From Candidatus Cryptobacteroides excrementavium (GTDB lineage: Bacteria > Bacteroidota > Bacteroidia > Bacteroidales > UBA932): a DNA stretch of 43,683 nucleotides. The translations under genes and the position numbers were made by a program. This document shows, piece by piece, positions 1 through 8,426 of the stretch; within the stretch, counting starts at the first letter, position 1, and the number at the start of each line of letters is the position of its first letter. Location of the stretch: assembly GCA_017695025.1 (NCBI GenBank), contig JADILX010000052.1, forward strand, positions 1 to 43,683, given 5' to 3'. The notes below the pieces were generated by a model that was not told the DNA's origin, ran no database searches, and saw only the letters and a list, made by a program, of their open reading frames with translations.

Positions 1-1513
1 TGCTTACCCTGTCGTTGATGATCTTGTGCAGATCCTCTATCTTCACCCTTTCCTGTGTCATGGTATCGCGGTCACGTACGGTCACGCAATGGTCGTTGAA
101 GGAGTCGTGGTCTACTGTGACGCAGAACGGGGTGCCGATGGCATCCTGACGGCGATATCTCTTGCCGATGCTGTCCTTTTCGTCATACTGGCAGTTGAAA
201 TCATATTTCAACTCATCCATGATGGTCTGGGCGAGTTCCGGAAGCCCGTCTTTTTTGATAAGAGGAAGCACAGCGACCTTCACAGGGGCAAGCGGAGCCG
301 GAATGCTCAGCACAGTACGGGTCTCACCATTCTCCAAAGTCTCTTCTTTCAATGAATTGGAAAGCACAGCAAGCACCATCCTGTCCACTCCGATTGAAGT
401 CTCGATGACGTATGGAGTATAACTTTCCCCGCTTTCAGGGTCAAAGTACTGGATTTTCTTCCCTGAGAACTTCTGATGGTTCCCGAGGTCAAAATCAGTC
501 CTTGAATGTATGCCTTCCAGCTCCTTGAAGCCGAACGGGAAGTTGAATTCGATGTCTGTAGCGGCATTTGCATAGTGTGCAAGTTTCTCATGGTCATGGA
601 AACGGTAGTTTTCATCTCCCATACCAAGAGCCTCGTGCCATGCCAGACGGTTCTGCTTCCATGTCTTGAACCAGTCAAGTTCAGTACCCGGCTTTATGAA
701 GAACTGCATCTCCATCTGCTCGAACTCCCTCATCCTGAAGATGAACTGGCGGGCAACTATCTCGTTTCTGAAAGCCTTGCCTATCTGTGCTATTCCGAAA
801 GGAATCTTCATACGGCCGGTCTTCTGCACATTGAGGTAATTGACGAAGATACCCTGGGCAGTCTCAGGACGGAGATAGATGACATTGGTATCATCGGAAG
901 TATTCCCCAACTGGGTACTGAACATCAGGTTGAACTGACGGACTTCAGTCCAGTTCTTCGTTCCGGATATCGGGCACACAATCTCGCAGTCGATGATTAT
1001 CTGACGGAGTTCCGCAAGGTCATTGGCATTGAGGGCATCTGCCATACGCTTACGCACTTCTTCTATCTTGGCCTTGTTTCTCAGAACATTAGGGTTGGTC
1101 TCAAGGAACTTCGTCTCGTCAAAGCCGTCCCCGAACTTTTTCCTGCCTTTCTCTACCTCTTTCCTTATCTTCTCTTCAAGTTTGGCGATATAGTCCTCTA
1201 TAAGGACATCAGCACGGTATCTCTTTTTAGAATCCTTGTTGTCGATGAGAGGATCATTGAATGCCCCCACATGTCCGGATGCCTCCCAAATCTTAGGATG
1301 CATGAAAATACATGAGTCGAGACCGACAATATTTTCATGAAGGCGGACCATGGCCTCCCACCAGTATCTCTTGATATTGTTCTTAAGTTCCACTCCCATC
1401 TGCCCGTAATCATATACGGCGGCAAGACCGTCATAGATCTCACTGGAAGGAAAGATGAATCCGTATTCCTTGCAATGTGCCACGAGAGTCTTGAAAAGTT
1501 CATCCTGAGTCAT
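1..1513 (-). CDS. glyS: Glycyl-tRNA synthetase, 3' end cut by window edge
   Basis: Class II glycine-tRNA ligase that charges tRNA-Gly in the cytoplasm. It is the single-chain dimeric type, not the two-subunit glyQ/glyS type. The frame is open from the ATG at 1513 to the left edge, about 504 codons, so only a short C-terminal piece should be missing for a family of about 510 residues. Visible motifs: RPETAQGIF near residues 215-223, the class II motif 2 core FRNE near 248-251, and a motif 3 like GVDRM near residue 375, followed by the anticodon-binding domain. A TAnnTTTG -7 element lies about 70 nt upstream. The gene is divergent from the leucine-rich-repeat fragment to its right. Identity is secure; the C-terminus is not visible. 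Confidence 0.96.
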   Translation of the reverse strand, partial: MTQDELFKTLVAHCKEYGFIFPSSEIYDGLAAVYDYGQMGVELKNNIKRYWWEAMVRLHENIVGLDSCIFMHPKIWEASGHVGAFNDPLIDNKDSKKRYRADVLIEDYIAKLEEKIRKEVEKGRKKFGDGFDETKFLETNPNVLRNKAKIEEVRKRMADALNANDLAELRQIIIDCEIVCPISGTKNWTEVRQFNLMFSTQLGNTSDDTNVIYLRPETAQGIFVNYLNVQKTGRMKIPFGIAQIGKAFRNEIVARQFIFRMREFEQMEMQFFIKPGTELDWFKTWKQNRLAWHEALGMGDENYRFHDHEKLAHYANAATDIEFNFPFGFKELEGIHSRTDFDLGNHQKFSGKKIQYFDPESGESYTPYVIETSIGVDRMVLAVLSNSLKEETLENGETRTVLSIPAPLAPVKVAVLPLIKKDGLPELAQTIMDELKYDFNCQYDEKDSIGKRYRRQDAIGTPFCVTVDHDSFNDHCVTVRDRDTMTQERVKIEDLHKIINDRVS

Positions 1514-1585
1514 GATAGCATCTGTTTTATGAAAATGATTACTGCCATGGAACTGTCTGCCAGTCCCCTTATCGGCCACAGCCTG

Positions 1586-1593
1586 CAAAAATA
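1586..1593 (-). promoter_or_regulatory. Bacteroidota -7 element upstream of glyS
   Basis: Read on the minus strand the octamer is TATTTTTG, matching TAnnTTTG. It would start transcription near 1579, leaving a leader of about 65 nt before glyS. No TTTG is present at the expected 19-21 nt upstream, so the -33 half is not conserved. Confidence 0.4.
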
Positions 1594-1751
1594 AGAATAT
1601 TCTTCCAAAGTCACAGAAGGAATATGATTAATTTTCATGTAAGTTTGATGATAATCAAATTTATCATATTTTTTCAGTGCAGAAATGACCTGAAACGAAC
1701 ATCTGCTGAATAAATGTTTTGTCTGTCATATCCAATCAATCTTCTGACTGT

Positions 1752-2148
1752 ATGAAGAAATCTATCAAGTACATTGCATTATGCTGCATGCTCTCCGCTG
1801 CCTGTCCGTCTTTTGAATGTCTTGCGGACCAGACGGGGGGGGAGAATCATTGATACTGAACTGGGTGAAGTCACTAAAGTAGGGCATTCCGCCTTTGCAA
1901 ACTGTACAGGAATGACCTCGGCTATACTGAAGAGTGTCACCTCTATAGGCGCGTCTGCCTTTCAAGGGTGTACGAGTCTTGGTGCCATGAAATTAGGAGC
2001 AGTATCCGAGGTCGACAGCACTGCCTTTGACGGAATGGATACGGAATCATGTACACTTACATTCTACGGTACACCTACCGCAGGTGAACTGGACAGGAAC
2101 AACAAGACGTGGTGCGGTAAAAAGTGGAAAGCAATCAATATAATTTGA
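1752..2148 (+). pseudogene. Short secreted BspA-type leucine-rich-repeat protein, frameshifted at a G8 tract
   Basis: The ATG at 1752 opens a signal-peptide-like start (MKKSIKYIALCCMLSAAC, then SFECLADQ), but the frame stops at a TGA at 1851-1853 after 33 residues. The rest is open in the next frame to 2148 and contains two LRR_5/BspA-type repeats, for example SVTSIGASAFQGCTSL and a preceding AFANCTGM unit. The switch point is a run of eight G at 1835-1842. Removing one G joins both parts into one protein of about 131 residues. Such repeats are common in surface proteins of Bacteroidota. It may be a decayed gene, a phase-variable gene, or a sequencing error in the homopolymer. It ends 8 nt from the convergent folK stop. 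Confidence 0.6.
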
Positions 2149-2156
2149 CGGCAAGA

Positions 2157-2642
2157 CTATTTCCTATCCATAATCTGCCTTAGCGGAATCATCACGAAAT
2201 CCCTCTCCTGCATCAGCGGGTGAGGGATTTTCAGATCAGGTTCATCGATGCGCCAGTCCCCTGCCATAAGAATGTCGATGTCGATGATTCGTGAATGATA
2301 CATGCGTTTCCCGTCCGGCCCGTATTCAACATTTTCCGTCCGGCCCATGGATTTTTCTATGTCTTTGCATATCCGAAGTATCTTTCTCGCTTCATCGGCA
2401 TGGGCGTTCACGCATCCTACATATTCCGATGTTCCCCGTGGAACAGGCATGATATAGCGTACAACCGCATTCATGAATTTTTCATCCGCCTCAAATCCCC
2501 ACGGATCAGTCTCGACCAAATCGGAAACTGCATCATAATGACAGCCTAATGCCTTGTCAAGACGCGCAAGAGCCTCAATGATGTTTCCTTTCCTGTCGCC
2601 TATATTGGAGCCTAGACCGAGATACAGAGGATATTCTTCCAT
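2157..2642 (-). CDS. folK: 2-amino-4-hydroxy-6-hydroxymethyldihydropteridine pyrophosphokinase (HPPK)
   Basis: Transfers pyrophosphate from ATP to hydroxymethyldihydropterin in cytoplasmic folate synthesis. The 161-residue protein shows LGSNIGDR at the N-terminus, ETDPWGF, MGR, the R-IDIDIL metal/ATP-binding segment and the closing PHPLMQERDFV. Between FMNAVV and MGR there are about 16 residues more than in the E. coli enzyme as I recall it. This extra piece carries VPRGT, encoded by a near-perfect parS palindrome at 2430-2445. folK is last in the leftward row sufS-sufE-sufT-folK, 14 nt after the preceding stop, so it is probably cotranscribed. Confidence 0.95.
   Translation of the reverse strand: MEEYPLYLGLGSNIGDRKGNIIEALARLDKALGCHYDAVSDLVETDPWGFEADEKFMNAVVRYIMPVPRGTSEYVGCVNAHADEARKILRICKDIEKSMGRTENVEYGPDGKRMYHSRIIDIDILMAGDWRIDEPDLKIPHPLMQERDFVMIPLRQIMDRK
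2430..2445. other. parS-like ParB-binding site inside folK
   Basis: TGTTCCCCGTGGAACA differs at one of 16 positions from the perfect palindrome TGTTCCACGTGGAACA found at 5471-5486. It resembles the ParB centromere consensus of bacterial chromosomes. The changed base keeps the peptide VPRGT in folK. Confidence 0.55.
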
Positions 2643-2656
2643 AAAGAGAAATACAA

Positions 2657-3034
2657 CTATTCATCGAGACCGAGTTCCACAAGCGCCTCCTCAGACATTC
2701 TGCTCTTGTCCCATACAGGCTCGAACACGAGTTCAATCTTTGCGCTCACGACTCCCGGCACATCCTCGACAGCAGCCCTGACAGCATCCACCACATAGTC
2801 CGCCATAGGACAGTTCGGTGCAGTAAGGGTCATCTGGATATAGACATTATGCCCCTCGTCGACCTTCAGTTCATAAATCAGCCCGAGATCGTAGATATTG
2901 ACAGGTATTTCAGGATCATAGACCTGTCTCAATGCCATAATTATATCTCTTTCCAATGCCATAAGCCTCTCCTTTTCAGTTTCATTTTCCAATAGTCCAG
3001 CCTTACGTCTTCTGAACATGTTCTTCAAATCCAT
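2657..3034 (-). CDS. MIP18/DUF59-family Fe-S assembly protein (SufT-like)
   Basis: Small cytoplasmic protein of the family that helps mature or hand over Fe-S clusters. The 125-residue chain has the family signature DPEIPVNIYDLGLIY (residues 40-54), TAPNCP with the conserved Cys at 75, and the closing FEPVWDKSRMSEEA. About 25 N-terminal residues before the domain are charged and probably flexible. It lies directly downstream of sufS and sufE on the same strand, which supports a role in the SUF pathway. The assignment to the family is firm; the precise role as SufT is inferred from context. Confidence 0.88.
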   Translation of the reverse strand: MDLKNMFRRRKAGLLENETEKERLMALERDIIMALRQVYDPEIPVNIYDLGLIYELKVDEGHNVYIQMTLTAPNCPMADYVVDAVRAAVEDVPGVVSAKIELVFEPVWDKSRMSEEALVELGLDE

Positions 3035-3067
3035 AGCCGCCTGATTTCATAGAAATGAGGACACACA

Positions 3068-3496
3068 TCATCTGTTTTCTGCAGCAGTCTCCCTGATCTT
3101 GGCTATCATCGAAACGAGTCCGTTTGCCCTTGTTGGAGAAAGGTTCTCCTTAAGACCTATCCTGTCCACAACAGAAAAATCAGAAGAGAGAATCTCTTCC
3201 GGTGTCCTGCCGGAATATATACGGATGAGCAGGGATATGATGCCTTTCGTTATTATGGCATCACTGTCGGCGTTGAAGAAAATCTTGCCGTCCTCGACTT
3301 TAGAGTCAAGCCATACTCTTGACTGACAACCTTTTATAAGTCTATCATCTGTCTTGAGGCTTTCCGGATATTCATTCAATGCCTTTCCAAGTTCGATAAG
3401 ATACTCATACCTGTCAAGCCACTCATCAAACATGGAGAACTCATCAACTACTTCGTTCTCAATATCTTGCAAAGATTTTTCCATAACTTTCAACAT
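3068..3496 (-). CDS. sufE: SufE sulfur-acceptor protein
   Basis: Accepts persulfide sulfur from SufS and stimulates it during Fe-S cluster assembly. The 142-residue protein has the active-site loop KGCQSRVW with Cys57, followed by the typical ADSDAIITKGIISLLIRIYSG region. The first ATG (3496) directly follows the sufS stop codon; a second ATG at 3484 gives a protein four residues shorter and is an equally possible start. The tight junction indicates translational coupling with sufS. Confidence 0.93.
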   Translation of the reverse strand: MLKVMEKSLQDIENEVVDEFSMFDEWLDRYEYLIELGKALNEYPESLKTDDRLIKGCQSRVWLDSKVEDGKIFFNADSDAIITKGIISLLIRIYSGRTPEEILSSDFSVVDRIGLKENLSPTRANGLVSMIAKIRETAAENR

Positions 3497-4726
3497 TTAT
3501 TGCCGCAGCATGTCTATCGCCTTTCCGAGACTTGCCATAAAATATTCAGCCTCCTCCATAGTGTTATATGGAGCAAGGGATGCACGCAGCATCCCTGTCA
3601 CACCGAACCTGTCCATAAGCGGTTCGGAACACATCTGCCCGGACCGTACCGCTATCCCCATCTTGTCCAGAATAAGAGCAAGATCTTCATGGTGCACGCC
3701 TTCAACACTGAATGAGAAAAGAGGTATCTTCTCATCTCTAACAGCGGGAACACCATAAAGATGTATCCTTTCGTCTGAAAGAAGCGAGTCAAGAAGATAG
3801 TCTCGCACCCAGTCCGAGTATCTGCAAAGGTACATATCCTCTGCGAGAGAATCAGCAAAATCCAGAGCAGGACAGAGAGTGGCAGCCCCGGCAAAATTCT
3901 GCGTCCCGGCCTCAAATTTCAGAGGAAGAGGCGCATATGTAGTCCCGCTGAAACGCACTGTTCCTACCATTTCTCCACCTCCCATATATGGAGGCATTCT
4001 GTCAAGCCAAGACTTCTTCCCGTACAGGACACCGGTACCTGTTGCAGCATATATCTTATGCCCCGAAAAAGCATAAAAATCACAGTCCAGATCCTGGACA
4101 TCGACTTTGGAATGAACTATACCCTGGGCACCGTCGACAAGCACTGGAATCCCTTGCCCATGGCAGAGCCTTACCACTTCCCTCACAGGATTGACAAGCC
4201 CGAGGACATTGGAAATATGGGTCACGCAGACTATCCTTGTCCTTGAACTCAGCATACCGGACAAAAGTCCTGTCTTGATATGTCCTGTATCATCAACAGG
4301 CAGTACTCTGAGCACAGCCTTTTTCCTCTGGCACATCATCTGCCACGGTACAATGTCGGAGTGGTGCTCGCATTCTGTGACTATCACCTCATCCCCCTCG
4401 GATACAAATGCCTCGCCGAAAGAGAATGCAACGAGATTGACAGATGCAGTCGTACCGGAAGTAAAGACTATCTCTTCCTTTTCCTTTGCATTTATAAATC
4501 TTCTGACTCTCTCCCGCGCCTGTTCATACGCATCTGTCGCCTCCCCTGACATGAGATGCACAGCCCTGTGGATATTGGCATTACATCTGACAGTCATCCT
4601 CACCCATTCATCGATGACAGACTGGGGACGCTGAGACGTGGCGGCATTGTCAAAATATACCACATCCCTTCCATACACCTTGCGTGAAAGAGCAGGAACA
4701 AGTCTTCTTATTTCATTCACATCCAT
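3497..4726 (-). CDS. sufS: Cysteine desulfurase SufS
   Basis: PLP enzyme that converts cysteine to alanine and loads the sulfur as persulfide for Fe-S assembly. The 409-residue protein shows the N-terminal YFDNAATSQRP, TECEHHSDIVPW, the PLP lysine in SGHK (Lys224), and the catalytic cysteine in RSGQMCSEPLM (Cys366). The residues before that Cys are Gln-Met where E. coli SufS has His-His. It heads the leftward row with sufE, the SufT-like gene and folK. sufB, sufC and sufD are not in the window. A TAnnTTTG element lies about 30 nt upstream, back to back with the ruvA promoter. Confidence 0.94.
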   Translation of the reverse strand: MDVNEIRRLVPALSRKVYGRDVVYFDNAATSQRPQSVIDEWVRMTVRCNANIHRAVHLMSGEATDAYEQARERVRRFINAKEKEEIVFTSGTTASVNLVAFSFGEAFVSEGDEVIVTECEHHSDIVPWQMMCQRKKAVLRVLPVDDTGHIKTGLLSGMLSSRTRIVCVTHISNVLGLVNPVREVVRLCHGQGIPVLVDGAQGIVHSKVDVQDLDCDFYAFSGHKIYAATGTGVLYGKKSWLDRMPPYMGGGEMVGTVRFSGTTYAPLPLKFEAGTQNFAGAATLCPALDFADSLAEDMYLCRYSDWVRDYLLDSLLSDERIHLYGVPAVRDEKIPLFSFSVEGVHHEDLALILDKMGIAVRSGQMCSEPLMDRFGVTGMLRASLAPYNTMEEAEYFMASLGKAIDMLRQ

Positions 4727-4754
4727 AGTCCGGCATATAGTCCTTTCAGGCGGG

Positions 4755-4762
4755 CAAAGTTA
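4755..4762 (-). promoter_or_regulatory. -7 element of the sufS row
   Basis: TAACTTTG on the minus strand, matching TAnnTTTG, about 30 nt before the sufS ATG at 4726. No clear -33 TTTG. Divergent from the ruvA element at 4806-4813. Confidence 0.45.
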
Positions 4763-4805
4763 ACAAAAACAACAATCACTTGGCATCAGCATCACTGTTT
4801 TTTGA

Positions 4806-4813
4806 TATTTTTG
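4806..4813 (+). promoter_or_regulatory. -7 element of ruvA
   Basis: TATTTTTG, matching TAnnTTTG. The expected start point is near 4820, giving a leader of about 45 nt before the ATG at 4865. This argues against the longer reading frame that begins at 4802, ahead of the promoter. Confidence 0.45.
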
Positions 4814-4864
4814 CAGAATATATACGCAGACAAGAATGTAGAATTTCAGATAAACTACAGCATA

Positions 4865-5449
4865 ATGATAGAATACATAAAAGGGAAACTTGTTGAACTT
4901 ACACCTACTGACGCCATTGTCGAATGCAATGGGATTGGATACCATATGCTCATATCCCTGCAGACATTCAGCAGCCTTGAAAACACAGAAGATGTAAAAG
5001 TCTTCGTACATCATTATCTCCGGGAGGACGAGGAACTGTACTATGGATTTGCCACGAAAGATGAGCGGGAACTTTTCAGGCTGCTTATCAGCGTCTCAGG
5101 AATAGGTGCTGCTACAGCACGGATGATGCTCTCCTCATTGACTTCGGAAGAAATACGGAATGCTATCTTGGCCGAAGACATCAACCGTATAAAAAGCATT
5201 AAAGGCATCGGTCTCAAAAGTGCGCAAAGGCTCATACTCGAACTCAAGGACAAGATCGCAAAAGGAGGAGGAACAGAGACCGCCATCTTCCCTGTCAAAG
5301 ACAACAGCATTGTTGAAGAAGCGGTCACAGCCCTAGTGCTCCTCGGGTTCACAAAAGCAAATGTCAACAAGGCAGTATCAGCAGTAATTAAAGAAAATCC
5401 AGATGCCAGTCTGGAATCAATAATTAAACTTGCACTGAAAAAACTATAG
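4865..5449 (+). CDS. ruvA: Holliday junction DNA helicase subunit RuvA
   Basis: Tetrameric protein that binds four-way junctions and loads the RuvB motor for branch migration. The 194-residue protein starts MIEYIKGKLVEL, as usual for RuvA. It carries two helix-hairpin-helix elements, SVSGIGAATARMML and SIKGIGLKSAQRLILELKDK, and a C-terminal RuvB-contact domain (residues about 150-194). I chose the ATG at 4865 because the extra 21 residues of the longer frame match no RuvA and begin upstream of the promoter. ruvB lies 9 kb away rather than adjacent. Confidence 0.95.
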   Translation: MIEYIKGKLVELTPTDAIVECNGIGYHMLISLQTFSSLENTEDVKVFVHHYLREDEELYYGFATKDERELFRLLISVSGIGAATARMMLSSLTSEEIRNAILAEDINRIKSIKGIGLKSAQRLILELKDKIAKGGGTETAIFPVKDNSIVEEAVTALVLLGFTKANVNKAVSAVIKENPDASLESIIKLALKKL

Positions 5450-5470
5450 AATCCAGAATTAACTGAATAA

Positions 5471-5486
5471 TGTTCCACGTGGAACA
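5471..5486. other. Perfect parS site
   Basis: TGTTCCACGTGGAACA, a perfect 16-bp palindrome in the gap between ruvA and the next gene. It matches the known ParB-binding centromere sequence of bacterial chromosomes very closely. ParA/ParB genes are not in the window, so binding is inferred from the sequence alone. Confidence 0.8.
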
Positions 5487-5505
5487 AAATTATAAAATAA
5501 ATAAT

Positions 5506-5727
5506 ATGGAAAATACAGAGAACAAGACAAACAGGCCCGCTGTATGGAAAGAATATGTGAGCATGCTCTGCAATGCAGTCATCCTAATATGCTCCATTGC
5601 AATGCTCGTACAGCACTATAAATTTGATGTTGAAATGTCGGTATTCGCTATTGTGATATGGTGGGTACTTATTGCATACTCAATATACCGGACAATCGCT
5701 ATAATAGTGTCAAGACTGAAAAAATAA
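5506..5727 (+). CDS. Small two-helix inner-membrane protein, function unknown
   Basis: A 73-residue protein I do not recognise. After a polar N-terminus (MENTENKTNRPAVWKEY) come two hydrophobic stretches, about residues 22-40 and 45-65, then a basic tail ending SRLKK. The frame could start earlier at 5470, but that ATG lies within the parS palindrome and its MFHVEQ is a by-product of the site, so I prefer 5506. The stop follows an A6 run (5719-5724). A -1 shift there would add 33 residues rich in Pro, Lys and Arg, ending at 5825. Whether that happens cannot be judged here. It follows ruvA by about 55 nt and may share its transcript. Confidence 0.6.
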   Translation: MENTENKTNRPAVWKEYVSMLCNAVILICSIAMLVQHYKFDVEMSVFAIVIWWVLIAYSIYRTIAIIVSRLKK

Positions 5728-5873
5728 AAAATCCAGGACAAAGTCCTCCCCTTCCCGAAAGACCACGTAAAAAATCAAGACAGGAAAGTCGACAACCGGA
5801 TACTTCAAAACCGACTCATCCGTAACCGTACCCAACCGCCTAAGTTAAATAGAAGCAGTCCATCTGCAAATTT

Positions 5874-7982
5874 CTACCTTCCGAAATACACCAGAAGTAC
5901 TGATATATCGGCAGGAGACACACCTGAAATTCTTGAGGCCTGTGCAATAGTACGCGGGGAATATTTCTTCAATTTCTGTCTGCATTCTATCGAGAGACTT
6001 TCTACCTTGTCGAAATCGAAATCTTCAGGTATTGCAAGATTTTCGAGCCGCATGATTTTGTCTGCTATTTTCTGCTCCCTTTCTATATATCCTTTGTATT
6101 TAATGGATATTTCACAGGATTCAAGGATCTCATCCCGGTAGATTTCTGATATCCTCGCATCCATATCCACACCCTCTAACTTTGAAACAGGATAATCCGT
6201 ATTATTTTTCAAGACTTCCATTGCATCTGACAATGACATCTCCTGCACTTCAGAAGACTTGTCTTTTGCACATGAATCATGGCATGGAACACTGGATAAG
6301 TAATTGTGATAATTATTTTCCTGAGGAAAGATACCTTCAATAGGATTATGGAAAATTTTCTCAATATCCACGCCTTTCTTATAAAAAGTTCCACGTGGAA
6401 CAAATTTCAAGGCATCAGACAGATTTACCTGAGGCCTTACTACAATATCCGAAAATCTTTTCCGTTCAGAAAGTGGCGCTGAAGAGACAGAGGAAAGATA
6501 ATCATTCACATCATCAGGACGCAATGAAATTTCATCGAACGCAGAGTTCAACTCGGAGACCGACTCGTATTTTCTCATTGTAAAGTCATATCTGAAACTG
6601 TCTGCGAGCCCTATTTCATACGAAAGCGGTGTCAGCCTGAAATCAGCATTATCCTGTCTGAGAAGAATCCTGTATTCTGCCCTTGATGTAAACATCCTGT
6701 ATGGTTCATCTACCCCTTTGGTTACGAGATCATCAATCAGCACTCCTATATAGGCCTGGTCCCGCTTAAGTATGAACGGTTCCTTTCCATGGACCTTGAG
6801 ATGAGCATTGATACCTGCCATAAGCCCCTGGGCTGCAGCCTCTTCATAGCCTGTAGTCCCATTTACCTGACCAGCAAAATAAAGATTCTCAATGGATTTA
6901 ACTTCAAGGGTAGGCCTGAGTTGTGTCGGATCGAAATAGTCATACTCCACTGCATAGGCAGGCCTGAAAATCTTAGCCTCCTCAAGTCCCTTTATACTGT
7001 GAATAGCGTCAATCTGTATGTCAAGCGGCAACGAAGATGAGAAGCCCTGAAGATAATACTCATTGGTATTCCTCCCCTCAGGCTCAAGAAACAATTGATG
7101 CGAATCCTTGTCAGCAAAAGTTCTGAGTTTATCCTCTATACTCGGGCAATATCTCGGGCCTATCCCGGTAATCATACCTGAAAACAAAGGTGAATCCTTG
7201 AAACCGCTCCTGAGAATGTCATGGACTTCCGGATTGGTATGTACTATAAAGCACGGCATCTGAGGAGTCCCGTTCTGGGCAGTTGACAGATATGGAAGAT
7301 ATGAGAATTTCTCAGGCCTGTCATCGCCATACTGTTTCGGAAGACGGGATATGTCTACAGACGATATGTCTATACGGGGAGGTGTTCCTGTTTTCATTCT
7401 CGCTGTCTTTACCCCCATCTCGACAAGGCGCGAAGTCAAGCCATGGGAAGACAGTTCTCCGATCCTTCCTCCCTCGAAAGAGTTCCTCCCTATGAAAAGA
7501 CGGCCGTCAAGAAAGGTTCCGGCAGTCAGGATAACTGTCTGAGAATTGAATATTGCGCCGGTAGTCGTACGGCAGCCCGCAATACGGGAACCAGAAAAGA
7601 GAAAATCAACGGCTGTATCTTGGTAAATATCTATCCTGCAATTACTTTCAAGCAATTTTCGCCAATTCAGAGAAAAATGAAGTTTGTCACATTGGGCACG
7701 CGGACTCCACATTGCCGGCCCTTTGGACCTGTTCAGCATCCTGAACTGGAGAGTAGAAGCATCAGTCACGATTCCGGTGTATCCCCCGAGTGCATCAATC
7801 TCACGGACAATCTGGCCTTTTGCTATGCCTCCTACAGCAGGATTACAGGACATCTGTGCAAAACGTCCCATATCCATTGTTATCAGAAGGACTGACGACC
7901 CCATGCGCGAAGCAGCCATTGCTGCCTCACATCCGGCATGTCCGCCGCCGATTACGATGACATCATAGATTTTCCTTTGCAT
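5874..7982 (-). CDS. mnmG: tRNA uridine-5-carboxymethylaminomethyl modification enzyme MnmG (GidA)
   Basis: FAD enzyme that, with MnmE, modifies the wobble uridine of certain tRNAs. The dinucleotide-binding motif [10 protein letters not shown] lies near the N-terminus, followed by [13 protein letters not shown] and the C-terminal [19 protein letters not shown] chose the ATG at 7982; a TTG at 7991 adds three residues. At 702 residues it is about 70-80 longer than E. coli MnmG. The extra part is in the C-terminal domain, between the [10 protein letters not shown] segment and the conserved [11 protein letters not shown], and it contains a parS-like palindrome (6387-6402) encoding VPRGT. It follows ybeY with only 9 nt between that gene's stop and the ATG, so the two are coupled. 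Confidence 0.95.
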   Translation of the reverse strand: MQRKIYDVIVIGGGHAGCEAAMAASRMGSSVLLITMDMGRFAQMSCNPAVGGIAKGQIVREIDALGGYTGIVTDASTLQFRMLNRSKGPAMWSPRAQCDKLHFSLNWRKLLESNCRIDIYQDTAVDFLFSGSRIAGCRTTTGAIFNSQTVILTAGTFLDGRLFIGRNSFEGGRIGELSSHGLTSRLVEMGVKTARMKTGTPPRIDISSVDISRLPKQYGDDRPEKFSYLPYLSTAQNGTPQMPCFIVHTNPEVHDILRSGFKDSPLFSGMITGIGPRYCPSIEDKLRTFADKDSHQLFLEPEGRNTNEYYLQGFSSSLPLDIQIDAIHSIKGLEEAKIFRPAYAVEYDYFDPTQLRPTLEVKSIENLYFAGQVNGTTGYEEAAAQGLMAGINAHLKVHGKEPFILKRDQAYIGVLIDDLVTKGVDEPYRMFTSRAEYRILLRQDNADFRLTPLSYEIGLADSFRYDFTMRKYESVSELNSAFDEISLRPDDVNDYLSSVSSAPLSERKRFSDIVVRPQVNLSDALKFVPRGTFYKKGVDIEKIFHNPIEGIFPQENNYHNYLSSVPCHDSCAKDKSSEVQEMSLSDAMEVLKNNTDYPVSKLEGVDMDARISEIYRDEILESCEISIKYKGYIEREQKIADKIMRLENLAIPEDFDFDKVESLSIECRQKLKKYSPRTIAQASRISGVSPADISVLLVYFGR
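6387..6402. other. parS-like ParB-binding site inside mnmG
   Basis: AGTTCCACGTGGAACA, a perfect 14-bp palindromic core (6388-6401) and one mismatch in 16 to the site at 5471-5486. It sits in the segment of mnmG that has no counterpart in the E. coli protein. Confidence 0.6.
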
Positions 7983-7991
7983 ACCCGGCAA

Positions 7992-8411
7992 CTATAAGAC
8001 TTCGAGAAGAGAGAGATAGTAATTTTCTTTTTCACGCATCATGGCTATATCCTCCTCCGTATGGTCGTCATAGCCGATAAGATGCAGAACACCGTGCACG
8101 ATGACTCTGTTGAGTTCATCTTCGAACTCTGTTCCGTACTCATGGGCATTCTCCCTGACACTGTCGACACTTATAAAAAGGTCACCGGAAAGCCTGTCAC
8201 CCTCGCAATAGTCGAAAGTAATGATATCGGTAAAATAATCATGGCCGAGAAACCTGCGGTTGATATCAAGAATATAGTTGTCCGAACAAAATATAACCGC
8301 TATATCCCCTATACGGCGGATTTCACTCTCTGCGACAAGAGTCAGCCACTTCCTTGTAACTGTCTTATGACGGAACCTGAAATCAGTCTCCTCGAAGTGA
8401 TATGAGATCAT
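7992..8411 (-). CDS. ybeY: Endoribonuclease YbeY (rRNA maturation factor)
   Basis: Zinc-dependent RNase acting in 16S rRNA 3' maturation and ribosome quality control. The 139-residue protein has the defining HGVLHLIGYDDH metal site near the C-terminus and the upstream YFTDIITFDY and GDLFIS segments. The frame stays open to 8492, but the extra 27 residues fit no YbeY, and a TAnnTTTG element at 8427-8434 lies inside that stretch. The ATG at 8411 (MISYHFEETDF) is therefore the likely start. mnmG follows immediately downstream. Confidence 0.93.
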   Translation of the reverse strand: MISYHFEETDFRFRHKTVTRKWLTLVAESEIRRIGDIAVIFCSDNYILDINRRFLGHDYFTDIITFDYCEGDRLSGDLFISVDSVRENAHEYGTEFEDELNRVIVHGVLHLIGYDDHTEEDIAMMREKENYYLSLLEVL

Positions 8412-8426
8412 AACTGAATTTTTCCG

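Noticed and set aside
506..1315. 269-codon plus-strand frame across glyS
   Set aside because: Shadow of glyS, whose minus frame is open over the whole region and carries class II synthetase motifs.
5041..5487. Reading frames starting MFHVE at 5470 (plus), 5487 (minus) and 6403 (minus)
   Set aside because: The shared start is produced by the parS palindrome, which contains an ATG-like reading on both strands; the frames run across ruvA or mnmG and resemble no protein.
5728..5873. AGGAC/GTCCT inverted repeat (about 5735-5747) as a terminator
   Set aside because: Only a 5-bp stem with a 3-nt loop and no following T-run.
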